Position numbers and translations under genes: made by a program | Shown: positions 17,328 to 25,690 of the stretch, in pieces | Position numbering within the stretch: position 1 is the first letter of the stretch | Layout of the letters: every line of letters starts with the position of its first letter | The notes under the pieces: model-generated | Databases searched by the model: none | The model's input: only the letters and a program-made list of their open reading frames with translations | What the model was told of the DNA's origin: nothing | NCBI GenBank assembly: GCA_021770245.1 | Contig: JAETRI010000002.1 | Coordinates: 1-64,000 of the forward strand | Direction of reading: 5' to 3' | Origin: Lachnospiraceae bacterium | GTDB taxonomy: Bacteria; Bacillota; Clostridia; Lachnospirales; Lachnospiraceae | DNA length: 64,000 nucleotides

Positions 17328-18761
17328 ATGGAATCAAAGTATTTAGCAGCCTTGTCTGCACGGCTGAAGGAATATCAGTCTGTATTGATTTACGGGGCCG
17401 GAGGGGTCGCCAAAAACATGCTGATATTTTTAAATCCCTGTCTGGACAGAAAACATACCCATATCGTGGTATCCCAAAAGGAGGAAAATGAAAGGGAACT
17501 GGCAGGGTATCCCGTGAGGCAGATTGATGAGTTGATAGAGATCCGGAATCAGGCGTTTGTGATTGTGGCCACGATGCCGGAGCAGGCGGCGGTGTTGAAG
17601 AGGAATCTTGACAAATTAGGGTTCCGCAATTATATGACGGCAGAGGAACTTTCGGAGCAGCTGTACCGGGAGATCTGGCAGGAGGAAATTCATGAAAATA
17701 AAATCGTATTCTCTAATTTCATAGGAGCAGGCTTTGGAGGAAATGAGAAATACCTGGCACTGGATTTGCTGGAGCGTTCCCAAGCTCTGGATCTGGTATG
17801 GATCGTAAAGAAAGAGGGAATGAGATTTCCGGCGGGGATCCGGCAGGTGCGGTATGGAACCTATGAGCATTACCGGGAGCTGGGGACGGCCCGAATCTGG
17901 ATAGACAATCAGCATAAGAATTTTTTTACAAGGAAGAGAGAGGGCCAGTGCTATATACAGACCTGGCATGGAGGAGGTCCCCTGAAAAAAATCGAGTTTG
18001 ACGGAAAGAACGTATCCGGTTCATCCCTGGCCTTATGTGAGATGGATTCCAAGCTGGTGGATATTATGGTATCGCCGAGCAGGTTTAACAGCGAAGTGTA
18101 CCGGAGGGCCTTTCACTATGAGGGAGAAATCATGGAATGCGGTTATCCGCGGAACGATATTTTCTGGAAGGATAGCGGGATCAGAAAAGAGATCGAGCAA
18201 CTGTTTGGTGCGGAGCCGGGGGAAATGATTGCGCTTTATGCGCCCACATTCCGGAATTTTGCAAGAAGGGAAAAGGACGTGCTGGATCTGGAAGGGGCCC
18301 GAAATGCCCTGGAAAAAAGATTCGGGAAGAAATGCAGGATTTTTGTCCGGTTTCATCCCCGCGTTGCGGAAACCGAGAAAGATTATCCGGGGATAGGGGG
18401 CTGCGCGGACGTGACAGCTTATGAGGATATTCAGGAGCTCATGGTGGCAGCGGACGTTCTGATCACGGATTATTCCTCGGTGATGTGGGACTTTTCCCTG
18501 AGCGGGAAGCCGGTATTTCTGTTTCATCCGGATGTGGATCTCTATGAAGAAGACAGGGGATACTATCTGCCGTTTCGAAAGATGCCATATGTGGAGAGCT
18601 TTGACAACGAAGACCTGTGCAGAAAGATCGAAAGCTTTAACGAAAGGGGATACAGGGAGCGGGTCAAAGCCTTTGTGGAGGAGTATGGTTCCTTTGACAA
18701 AGGAACCGCGACAAAGGCTGTGGGAGACCGTATCATGAGTTTTTTGAAGCAGGAAAGCTGA
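17328..18761 (+). CDS. TagF-type CDP-polyol phosphotransferase with N-terminal Rossmann-like module
   Basis: 477 residues from ATG 17328, preceded by AGGAGG at 6 bases. Residues ~15-110 are the shared accessory module (SVLIYGAGGVAKNMLIFL, HIVVSQKEENERELAGYPV). From about residue 115 the CDP-glycerol glycerophosphotransferase fold follows: QTWHGGGPLKKIEFDG with the catalytic-type His, GYPRNDIFW, IALYAPTFRNF, VRFHPR and VLITDYSSVMWDFSLSGKPV. The family polymerises glycerol- or ribitol-phosphate from CDP donors on the cytoplasmic face of the membrane. This suggests a teichoic-acid-like polymer or polyol-phosphate decoration. Confidence 0.82.
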   Translation: MESKYLAALSARLKEYQSVLIYGAGGVAKNMLIFLNPCLDRKHTHIVVSQKEENERELAGYPVRQIDELIEIRNQAFVIVATMPEQAAVLKRNLDKLGFRNYMTAEELSEQLYREIWQEEIHENKIVFSNFIGAGFGGNEKYLALDLLERSQALDLVWIVKKEGMRFPAGIRQVRYGTYEHYRELGTARIWIDNQHKNFFTRKREGQCYIQTWHGGGPLKKIEFDGKNVSGSSLALCEMDSKLVDIMVSPSRFNSEVYRRAFHYEGEIMECGYPRNDIFWKDSGIRKEIEQLFGAEPGEMIALYAPTFRNFARREKDVLDLEGARNALEKRFGKKCRIFVRFHPRVAETEKDYPGIGGCADVTAYEDIQELMVAADVLITDYSSVMWDFSLSGKPVFLFHPDVDLYEEDRGYYLPFRKMPYVESFDNEDLCRKIESFNERGYRERVKAFVEEYGSFDKGTATKAVGDRIMSFLKQES

Positions 18762-18864
18762 GCTTAAGACAATCATGGAGGGAAGGGGCAGCGGGCAGAT
18801 GATCGGATTTATACTGCTTTGATCGGGATTTTATTTTATAAATCGAAAAGGTGAGGCGTACAGG

Positions 18865-19794
18865 ATGGGGATGGAAACAGAGGGAGTCCCGGAGCTCTTT
18901 CAGAGATTTTTAAGGAAGAATTATAATTATTATTGGCTGAAAACCAGGCTGGAGAGAGGAAAAAGGATTCCGGACAGCGCCAATGCCACATTGATTACCG
19001 GCTCCTCCCATGCGCTGAACGGGATTTGGGAGAATGCATGGACATGCGCCCTGAACTGTTCCATGCATTCCCAGGATCTCTATTATGATTTCAGGTGCGC
19101 AAAGGAGGTAATCCGGGGGAATGCTGGATTTCAGAGATGCTTTATCCTGTTTGGATACTATATTGCCTGCCAGGATCTATCCCTGAGCAAGGGTATGCGT
19201 GACTATATGGTTTCCCCCGTATACTATCCGATCTTTGGAGACGCGCACCACTGGGAGAAGCCCGAAGCGCGGGATCAGTGGAAGGATTTTGAGGGAGTAT
19301 CTGAAAAGATAAGGCGCCGGTGTGAGGCATGGTCACAGCAGACCGTATCTGAGGAGCCCACCTATTATTCCCGGTTCAGGAGGAGAAAGCCTTTCTTTGA
19401 CTTTGGCGGACGCGCCTGGTGGGAGCTGACAGAGGAAGAGCAGGAGAATTATGGACGGCAGAGAGCAGAAGGGCATAACAGCATTTTGAAGTATGAGGAA
19501 AGCTTATATGAGAACCGGCAGATCCTGAAGGATTATGTCCACTTTTTATATTTGAATCATGTGAGGCCGGTTGTGGTGATACCGCCTTTTACGGCTGCGT
19601 ATAACCGTCACATAGATGGACGGCTGCGGGAGGCTGTAACCAAGCTGGTAGAAGGCCCGGAAGAAGAACTGAGCTTTGTGGATTTCAATATGGAACCGGT
19701 ATTTGACAATTATGACTTTGTAGACATGGATCATCTGAACGAGCAGGGGGCCGTAAAGATGAGCAGGATTCTGGCCGAAAGATTTGGAAAGTAA
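18865..19794 (+). CDS. SGNH/GDSL-like protein of the glycan locus
   Basis: 309 residues. TLITGSSHALNGIWENAW contains a GSSH block I-like nucleophile serine, and FVDMDHLNEQGAVKMSRIL supplies the D-x-x-H catalytic pair of SGNH hydrolases; VVIPPFTAAYNRHI fits the central strand. No signal peptide or membrane segment is evident, so it should act in the cytoplasm. Related proteins in polysaccharide loci attach or remove acetyl or other acyl groups. The ATG at 18865 follows GGTGAGG, a moderate ribosome binding site. The specific reaction is not inferable. Confidence 0.62.
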   Translation: MGMETEGVPELFQRFLRKNYNYYWLKTRLERGKRIPDSANATLITGSSHALNGIWENAWTCALNCSMHSQDLYYDFRCAKEVIRGNAGFQRCFILFGYYIACQDLSLSKGMRDYMVSPVYYPIFGDAHHWEKPEARDQWKDFEGVSEKIRRRCEAWSQQTVSEEPTYYSRFRRRKPFFDFGGRAWWELTEEEQENYGRQRAEGHNSILKYEESLYENRQILKDYVHFLYLNHVRPVVVIPPFTAAYNRHIDGRLREAVTKLVEGPEEELSFVDFNMEPVFDNYDFVDMDHLNEQGAVKMSRILAERFGK

Positions 19795-19796
19795 CA

Positions 19797-19942
19797 TTTG
19801 TAACTGCGTTTCAAACTCTTTATTGGAGGTAGTATTGTGAGCTCCGCTTACGATATGCAGGGTATAAGAAACCGCCTTTCAGACTTTTTATTGGCGACAA
19901 TATCGCAGGCTCTGCTTGCGATATGCAAGGGTATAGGAATGG
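19797..19942 (+). repeat. Two tandem copies of a ~72-base interspersed repeat (family 2)
   Basis: Unit 1 (about 19797-19869) reads TTTGTAACTGCGTTTCAAA, then CTCTTTATTGGAGG, then an inverted repeat around GTGAGC..GCTTAC, then GATATGCAGGGTATA. Unit 2 (about 19870-19937) repeats the order with TTTTTATTGGCG, an inverted repeat ATCGCA..TGCGAT and GATATGCAAGGGTATAGG. A third copy lies at 62757, before rbgA. The unit ends just before the glycosyltransferase start and provides its purine-rich region. Confidence 0.75.
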
Positions 19943-21193
19943 ATGATTATGGAACGGCAGGAAGGAAAACAGTTAGAAGAACAGGGAGCTCCGATTGTTG
20001 TGAGCGTGATTGTTCCCGTATTTAATACGGCGCAATATTTACGGCAATGTCTGGACAGCCTGGTGAATCAGACGCTGCGGCAGATAGAGATTATCTGTAT
20101 AGACGACGGCTCCACCGACGGCAGTGATGAGATTTTGGATGAATATGCCGCAAAGTATTCGAGCGTAAAGGTGATTCATAAGGAAAACGGCGGGGTGGTT
20201 TCGGCAAGAAGGTGTGGGGAAGCCGCCTCGAACGGGGAGTACATAGGCTACGTGGACGGCGACGACTGGACGGACCCGGAGATGTTTTGGCAGTTATATC
20301 ACTGTGCCATAAAGAACAGGGCGGAGATGGTTGCAAGCGGTTACTATTTGGAGGGAAATTACACCTCCGAACTTTACGACGGAGTAGAGGGCGGTTTTTA
20401 CGGAGAAGAGAAGATACGGAATCTGAGGGAAAACGCAATCTATTGTATGCCCAAAAAGGAGGCAGGATTGAGAGGCTCCCTGTGCTGCAAGCTGTTCTTA
20501 AAAAAGCTTTTGGAACGGATCCGGTTTCAGGTTCCGGCAGATATGCAGATGTCGGAGGATAAAATGCAGATGCTGGCTTGTATTCTGGAATGCCGCTCTG
20601 CATATGTCCTGAAAAAAGCCTATTACCATTACCGCATCAATCCCGCATCATCGACACACAGCGAGAATCCGTCTTATCTATTGTGTATGGACAAAGTATA
20701 TCAGTATATAAGAAAGCTGTATTCCCATCCCAACTTTACAGCTGTCATGCGCCGACAGGCGGAATTGTATATGATAGAGATCCTGCTGGCCGGCATCAAT
20801 ACCAGGCTGGGTTTTGGGATACGCAACCTGTTGTGGTTTGATCCATACTGGCTGGAATCCATTCCGGCAGGTTCCCGGATTGTTCTGTACGGCTCCGGGG
20901 AGGCGGGGCGAAAATGCAGGACGCAGCTTTTGGAAAAGGGATGTCATGTATATGTGGGATGTATCGATTTTGGGTATGCCAGGCTTCGGGATGACATCCT
21001 GCAGATTCGGTCGCCGGAAATCCTTTCTTTCACAGAATATGATTACATTGTAATCACGGTAAAGAATCCGGCGAAGGCGGAGCAGATCCGGAAGGGCCTG
21101 GAGGAGTTGGGGGTGGAGCCGGAAAGAATCCTGTGGTTTGAACAACGGGAGCTGTTCTGGCGTTATGCGCAGGCCGAGGGGCTTTTGAAATAG
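19943..21193 (+). CDS. Family 2 glycosyltransferase with C-terminal Rossmann-like module
   Basis: 416 residues. GT-A motifs: VSVIVPVFNTAQYLRQCLDSLVNQ, CIDDGSTDGS and YVDGDDWTDPEMF (DxD site at about residue 110). The C-terminal ~120 residues begin RIVLYGSGEAGRKCRTQLLEKG and continue with a VGCIDFG turn and YDYIVITVKNPAKAEQI, the accessory module. Start ATG 19943 or the in-frame ATG 19949; the ribosome binding site comes from the repeat upstream. The stop is followed by another palindromic leader. Confidence 0.84.
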   Translation: MIMERQEGKQLEEQGAPIVVSVIVPVFNTAQYLRQCLDSLVNQTLRQIEIICIDDGSTDGSDEILDEYAAKYSSVKVIHKENGGVVSARRCGEAASNGEYIGYVDGDDWTDPEMFWQLYHCAIKNRAEMVASGYYLEGNYTSELYDGVEGGFYGEEKIRNLRENAIYCMPKKEAGLRGSLCCKLFLKKLLERIRFQVPADMQMSEDKMQMLACILECRSAYVLKKAYYHYRINPASSTHSENPSYLLCMDKVYQYIRKLYSHPNFTAVMRRQAELYMIEILLAGINTRLGFGIRNLLWFDPYWLESIPAGSRIVLYGSGEAGRKCRTQLLEKGCHVYVGCIDFGYARLRDDILQIRSPEILSFTEYDYIVITVKNPAKAEQIRKGLEELGVEPERILWFEQRELFWRYAQAEGLLK

Positions 21194-21296
21194 TGGGCGC
21201 GCTGCCGCGCAGGATGCGGCATGTCGGTTAGTGTGAAATCTTCGATTTCACGATCTTGATTTGAATGCCCGCCAAGGCGGGCAGATGGGGGTTAGC
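21194..21296 (+). repeat. Palindromic leader modules before the second TagF-like gene
   Basis: Practically the entire intergenic gap is repeat: a GC-rich module (21197-21220), SD-like CGGTTAGT, hairpin 21233-21251 (arm GTGAAATC) with an 8-codon mini-ORF MKSSISRS ending at 21259, hairpin 21266-21283 (arm TGCCCGCC), then GATGGGGGTTAGC supplying the ribosome binding site for ATG 21297. The hairpin order and sequence match 12226-12285. Confidence 0.8.
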
Positions 21297-22841
21297 ATGA
21301 GACTAAAGAAGCTGACAGAAGAGGATATGAAGAATGCGGCTTCCCAAAAGATATACTGTTATGAAAAGTCTCTGCCGCATCTGTCGGAGTTATGCGATAC
21401 CTATAAAACAGAGAACCGAATATGCCGGATCATTGACGACAGTACCAGGCGGCAGAAAACATTCTGCCTGAAGGGAAAAGAGATCCCGATGCTCGATTCG
21501 GGAGAACTGGAGCAGGAAGATTTTTCAGACAGCCTGGTTATTATAACCAGCGATTACCATAGGGAAGCCTATGAAAAGCTGCGCCGGATTCCATCCCTTT
21601 GCAGGGCTCTGGATACGATTTATTATTTTGCCGATCGGGAGACAGAAACAGAGATCGGTTACCGAAGAAAATATGAGCAGACGCCGCTGGAGGAACTTAT
21701 TCTTTTCCGCAGCGGCCCGCACGCGGCTTCTTATGTAAAAGGAATGGATTATGCAGATAATGCCCGTGCCTTGTTTGAGTATATGCTTCGGGAGGGATAC
21801 AACCAAAGATACAGACTGGTCTGGCTGGTGAAGGAAGCGGAGGAGTTTTCCGGGATTGCAGGCAGGCATGAGAATGTTTCTTTTGTTTCTTATGACTGGT
21901 CCGTATCGGAAGAGCAGGAGGAAAGGGATGCCTATTACCGTGCGCTATGCCTGGCAAAATACATCTTTATGACGGATGCGTACGGTTTTGCCAGAAATGC
22001 CAGAAAAGACCAGATCCGGGTGCAGCTGTGGCACGGATGCGGTTTCAAGACGAGAGTCAATTTTGTGCGTTGCGAGAAAAGATATGAGTATACGACGGTG
22101 ATCAGTGACTTATATGCGAAGATCCATCAGGAAATCTACGGCCTCCGTGCAGATCAGGTCCTGGTAACGGGTTATGCGAAGGAGGACTGGCTGTTTCACC
22201 CTGCGGCGGATGCGCTGGAAAGACTGCATATTCCCAAAGCGTCCCATTACATTTTCTGGCTGCCTACCTTTCGGATGGCTCAAAGTAAGCTGGCAGGGCT
22301 GAACGAATATGAGACGGGAGGGCAGACCGGCCTTCCCCTTGTCGATAGCTATGAGAAGCTGAAAGAGCTGGATGAGATGTTGGACGGCCTGGATACGATC
22401 CTTCTCATAAAGCTCCACCCCTTTCAGGACCGGGACCGGATCGGACAGATCCAAACCGGGCATATCCGATGTCTGGATCAGGATCTGCTTGTGGAAACGG
22501 ATATTCAGATCAATCAGCTCCTGGGTTATGCGGACGGATTGATCAGCGACTATTCCTCCGCTGCCGTGGACTATATGCTGCTGGACCGCCCGATCGGTTT
22601 TACTCTTGACGATGTGGAAGAATATAAAAAAAGCCGGGGATTCGTATTTGACGATATCCGGGAATGGCTTCCGGGCGCCGAATTATTTTTCTTTGAGCAG
22701 TTTTGTGCATTTATAAAGGACATTGTCGCAGGACATGATCCGGACAGAGAGAAGAGGAAGCGCCTGTTGGGCGTTATGCATCGATACAGGGATGATCGAA
22801 GCTGCCAAAGAATTATGGAAGCGCTGCGCATCAAACGTTAA
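21297..22841 (+). CDS. Second TagF-type CDP-polyol phosphotransferase
   Basis: 514 residues from ATG 21297, five bases after GGGGG; earlier in-frame codons lie in the repeat. The first ~130 residues are a degenerate version of the accessory module (KIYCYEKSLPHLSEL, RIIDDSTRRQKTF, DSLVIITSDYHREAY). The transferase part has VQLWHGCGFKTRVNF (catalytic-type His), VLVTGYAKEDWLF, IFWLPTFRM, LIKLHPFQDRD and GLISDYSSAAVDYMLLDRPIGF. It probably polymerises or adds a polyol phosphate from the CDP donor made by one of the two TarI-like enzymes. Confidence 0.8.
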   Translation: MRLKKLTEEDMKNAASQKIYCYEKSLPHLSELCDTYKTENRICRIIDDSTRRQKTFCLKGKEIPMLDSGELEQEDFSDSLVIITSDYHREAYEKLRRIPSLCRALDTIYYFADRETETEIGYRRKYEQTPLEELILFRSGPHAASYVKGMDYADNARALFEYMLREGYNQRYRLVWLVKEAEEFSGIAGRHENVSFVSYDWSVSEEQEERDAYYRALCLAKYIFMTDAYGFARNARKDQIRVQLWHGCGFKTRVNFVRCEKRYEYTTVISDLYAKIHQEIYGLRADQVLVTGYAKEDWLFHPAADALERLHIPKASHYIFWLPTFRMAQSKLAGLNEYETGGQTGLPLVDSYEKLKELDEMLDGLDTILLIKLHPFQDRDRIGQIQTGHIRCLDQDLLVETDIQINQLLGYADGLISDYSSAAVDYMLLDRPIGFTLDDVEEYKKSRGFVFDDIREWLPGAELFFFEQFCAFIKDIVAGHDPDREKRKRLLGVMHRYRDDRSCQRIMEALRIKR

Positions 22842-22892
22842 AGCACGCCGTCCAGGAGCTGGCGGCCTGACTGGAAAAAGGAGAGGAAACCC

Positions 22893-23555
22893 ATGCAGTT
22901 TGACTTAATGGCCTCTATGATGTGTGCCAACTACGGCAATCTGGAAAAGGAAGTGAAGCAGCTGGAAGAAGGCGGCATAGACTCTTTTCATATCGACATT
23001 ATGGACGGACGGTATGTCCCTAATTTTGCCATGTCTTTAAATGATATGCGATACATAGCGGGAGCGACGGAAAAACCGCTGGATGTGCATCTGATGATCG
23101 AGCACCCTAACAACCGGATCGAGCTGTTTTTAAGGCATATGCGCAAGGGGGATACCGTGTATATTCATCCGGAGGCGGAATATCATCCTTCCACCACGCT
23201 TCTTGGCATCATCCAGGCGGGAATGGTACCAGGGATCGCCATTAACCCGGGTACGTCCGTAGAGACGGTGATGGAGATGCTTCGCATCGTTAAAAAAGTG
23301 CTGGTCATGTCAGTGAATCCGGGAAATGCGGGGCAGATGTATCTGCCCTATGTGGGAAAAAAGATTACAAAACTGCTGGCTTTAAAGGAGGACATGGATT
23401 TTGAAATCTACTGGGACGGCGCCTGCAGTGCGGATAAGATCCTGGAATATGCGCCCAAGGGCGTTAAAGGATTCGTATTGGGAACGACGCTTCTGTTCGG
23501 AAAAACAAGATCTTACAAAGATGTGCTGCAGGATATCCGGCAGCTGAAATTCTGA
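22893..23555 (+). CDS. Divergent ribulose-phosphate 3-epimerase-like enzyme
   Basis: 220 residues, usual length for the RPE/AlsE TIM-barrel family. Metal and acid-base residues are in place: His33 and Asp35 in FHIDIMDGRYVPNF, His66 in PLDVHLM, Asp175 in IYWDGAC, with MSVNPGNAGQ as the phosphate-proximal loop. Departures from housekeeping RPE are the N-terminus (ASMMCANY where SILSAD is usual), WDGACS for VDGGV and LGTTLLFG for the GS phosphate loop. Next to a polyol-phosphate dehydrogenase and a cytidylyltransferase it probably interconverts pentulose (or hexulose) 3-epimers for CDP-polyol synthesis (inference). Confidence 0.75.
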   Translation: MQFDLMASMMCANYGNLEKEVKQLEEGGIDSFHIDIMDGRYVPNFAMSLNDMRYIAGATEKPLDVHLMIEHPNNRIELFLRHMRKGDTVYIHPEAEYHPSTTLLGIIQAGMVPGIAINPGTSVETVMEMLRIVKKVLVMSVNPGNAGQMYLPYVGKKITKLLALKEDMDFEIYWDGACSADKILEYAPKGVKGFVLGTTLLFGKTRSYKDVLQDIRQLKF

Positions 23556-23595
23556 ATGGCAGGATGCGCGGAAGAGAAAAACGGGGGAGTAGTCG

Positions 23596-24639
23596 ATGAA
23601 GGCGTACCTGTTACGAAAGATCGGAGATTTTACATACACGGATACGGTTAAGCCCGCCTGCGGCGGCAATGAGGTCATCGTGAAGGTCAAAGCTGCCGGC
23701 ATCTGCGGTTCCGATATACCGAGAATCTATGAAACCGGCGCGTATTCTTATCCGCTGATACCGGGGCATGAGTTCTCGGGAATCGTTTCGGAAACCGGCG
23801 TAAACGTGGAGAAATCATGGCTGGGAAAACGCGTGGGAGTTTTTCCGCTGCTGCCCTGCGGAGAATGCGAATTTTGCCGGAACGGACGTTACGAGCTTTG
23901 CCGCAGTTACGGCTATCTCGGTTCCCGGACGGCGGGCGGCTTTGCGGAGTATGTGTCGGTGCCCGCGTGGAATCTGATAGAGCTGCCGGAAAACGTATCC
24001 TTTGAACAGGCCGCCATGCTGGAACCCATGGCAGTGGCAATGCACGTTATGAGAAGTACGAAAGTGATGCGGGAGCAGACCGCGGCCATATGCGGTTTGG
24101 GGACAATCGGCCAGCTGCTCTGCCTTCTTTTAAGGGAAAAAGGCGTGGAAAGGATTTATCTGATCGGAAATAAGGAATTCCAGAAGAACATCGCCGCCGG
24201 CTTGGGAACGGATGAGCGCTGTTTCTGCAACAGCCGCATGGAGAACGCGGACGACTGGCTGGACGGGGCGGTATCGTCGGGAGCGGATGTGTTTTTTGAC
24301 TGCGCCGGTACGGCCGAGTCGGTCGGCCTTGCCATAAGGCATACCGCACCGGACGGAACGGTGGCTTTGGTGGGAAATCCGGCCTCCGACATGAATTTTG
24401 ACAGACAGACCTACTGGAAGATCCTCCGGAACCAATTGACGGTGAAAGGAACCTGGAACTCCACTTTTACCCATGAGGATACGGACGACTGGCATGCCTG
24501 CCTTGCCCTGCTTAAGGAAAAGAGAGTGATGCCGGAAGGACTGATCTCTCACCGCTTTCCGTTCAACAGGCTGGCCGAGGGGACGGAAATGATGCGGGAC
24601 AAGAGGGAAGACCATATAAAGGTCATGACGGTGCTGTGA
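23596..24639 (+). CDS. Zinc-dependent polyol-phosphate dehydrogenase (GatD/TarJ-like)
   Basis: 347 residues of the medium-chain dehydrogenase family. Catalytic zinc ligands are Cys37, His58 and Glu59 (GICGSDIPRI, PGHEFSG); the structural zinc site is Cys88, Cys91, Cys94 and Cys102. GLGTIGQLLCLLLREKG is the NAD(P) loop. The sequence pattern is closest to galactitol-1-phosphate dehydrogenase (GatD) and to TarJ ribulose-5-phosphate reductase. Between an RPE-like epimerase and a TarI-like enzyme it should reduce a ketose phosphate to a polyol phosphate. Direction and substrate are inferred from context. Confidence 0.75.
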   Translation: MKAYLLRKIGDFTYTDTVKPACGGNEVIVKVKAAGICGSDIPRIYETGAYSYPLIPGHEFSGIVSETGVNVEKSWLGKRVGVFPLLPCGECEFCRNGRYELCRSYGYLGSRTAGGFAEYVSVPAWNLIELPENVSFEQAAMLEPMAVAMHVMRSTKVMREQTAAICGLGTIGQLLCLLLREKGVERIYLIGNKEFQKNIAAGLGTDERCFCNSRMENADDWLDGAVSSGADVFFDCAGTAESVGLAIRHTAPDGTVALVGNPASDMNFDRQTYWKILRNQLTVKGTWNSTFTHEDTDDWHACLALLKEKRVMPEGLISHRFPFNRLAEGTEMMRDKREDHIKVMTVL

Positions 24640-24746
24640 CAATCGGGGAAATGATTTGTCTGCCGCGGAATCTTAGAAATAAAAAAGAAGAGAAGGTATT
24701 TGCTCATCACGGAATTTGGAAAATGAAAGATGAGGAGAAGGTCTTT

Positions 24747-25445
24747 GTGAATATAGCGGTTATTTTATCGGGAGGAACGGGGAGCCGTGCGGGTTCCTGT
24801 ATCCCCAAGCAGTATGTTGAGGTGAAGGGCAGGCCCATGATCTGTTTCTGCATGGAAACCCTTTTCGCCCATAAGAAGATAGACGCGGTACAGATCGTGG
24901 CTGATGAAGCATGGCGGGCATATATTCTGCCGTATGTTTACCGAATCGGAAAGCGGCTCGGAGCGCAGGGGAAATTCCGGGGCTTTTCGGCCCCCGGGGA
25001 AAACAGGCAGTTGTCCATCTATCATGCGTTGACGGATATCAGGAAATATGCAGGAGGGGACGATGCGGTACTGGTTCATGACGCAGCCCGGCCCTTCGTA
25101 AAGTCACGTCAGATCGACCGCTGTTTTATAGATCTGAAAGGGCATGACGGAGTGCTCCCGGTGTTGCCCATGAAAGACACCGTGTACATGGCCGACGGGG
25201 AAAGAATATGTTCGCTGCTGGACAGAAAGCGTATTTATATCGGACAGGCGCCGGAACTGTTCCTGCTGGAAAAGTATTACGAGGCCAACAGGGCACTCCT
25301 CCCGGATCGGATCCTGGCTGTGAACGGTTCAACGGAGCCTGCGGTGATGGCACATATGGATATATGCCTCTCGGAAGGGGACGAGGAGAACTATAAAGTG
25401 ACGACGGCGGGGGATTTGGAACGCTTCAAAAGGGCGATAGGATGA
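24747..25445 (+). CDS. Second IspD/TarI-type cytidylyltransferase
   Basis: 232 residues from GTG 24747, five bases after GAGGAGAAGG; the open frame extends upstream but that part is not homologous to the family. Motifs: VILSGGTGSRAGSCIPKQYV (CTP loop), GRPMICFCMETLF, PGENRQLSIYHALTD, VLVHDAARPFVKS and YKVTTAGDLERF. It lies 107 bases after the dehydrogenase and completes an epimerase-reductase-cytidylyltransferase set that would make a CDP-polyol. The loop S-G-G-T-G-S-R-A lacks the usual R-M, so substrate choice may differ from the first copy. Confidence 0.75.
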   Translation: MNIAVILSGGTGSRAGSCIPKQYVEVKGRPMICFCMETLFAHKKIDAVQIVADEAWRAYILPYVYRIGKRLGAQGKFRGFSAPGENRQLSIYHALTDIRKYAGGDDAVLVHDAARPFVKSRQIDRCFIDLKGHDGVLPVLPMKDTVYMADGERICSLLDRKRIYIGQAPELFLLEKYYEANRALLPDRILAVNGSTEPAVMAHMDICLSEGDEENYKVTTAGDLERFKRAIG

Positions 25446-25690
25446 TCGGACTTCCCGTGATTTCCTGCGTCCCAGTGTCTGGAGCCTGTGGGGGTGAACT
25501 GATACCCTACCGGAACAAAACAAACATCGCCCGGATATGGAAACAGAAAGAAAAGTGTGGTATAATAGATCATATGGTTAGAAGAAGCTAATCAAAACGA
25601 TTGAAAGAATGAAGACCCGGCTGCCGGATTTATGACTCCTGATGAGAAAAGCCAAAGGATGCGTGTTCCTAGAAAGGAGAAGCGGACAGG
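25446..25690 (+). promoter_or_regulatory. Intergenic region with extended -10 promoter and a dispersed repeat
   Basis: An extended -10 element TGGTATAAT lies at 25558-25566 with a weak -35-like TGGAAA 17 bases upstream, a likely start for the Crp/Fnr gene. Bases 25468-25500 (TGCGTCCCAGTGTCTGGAG and on) recur near 42890. No gene is evident. Confidence 0.5.
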
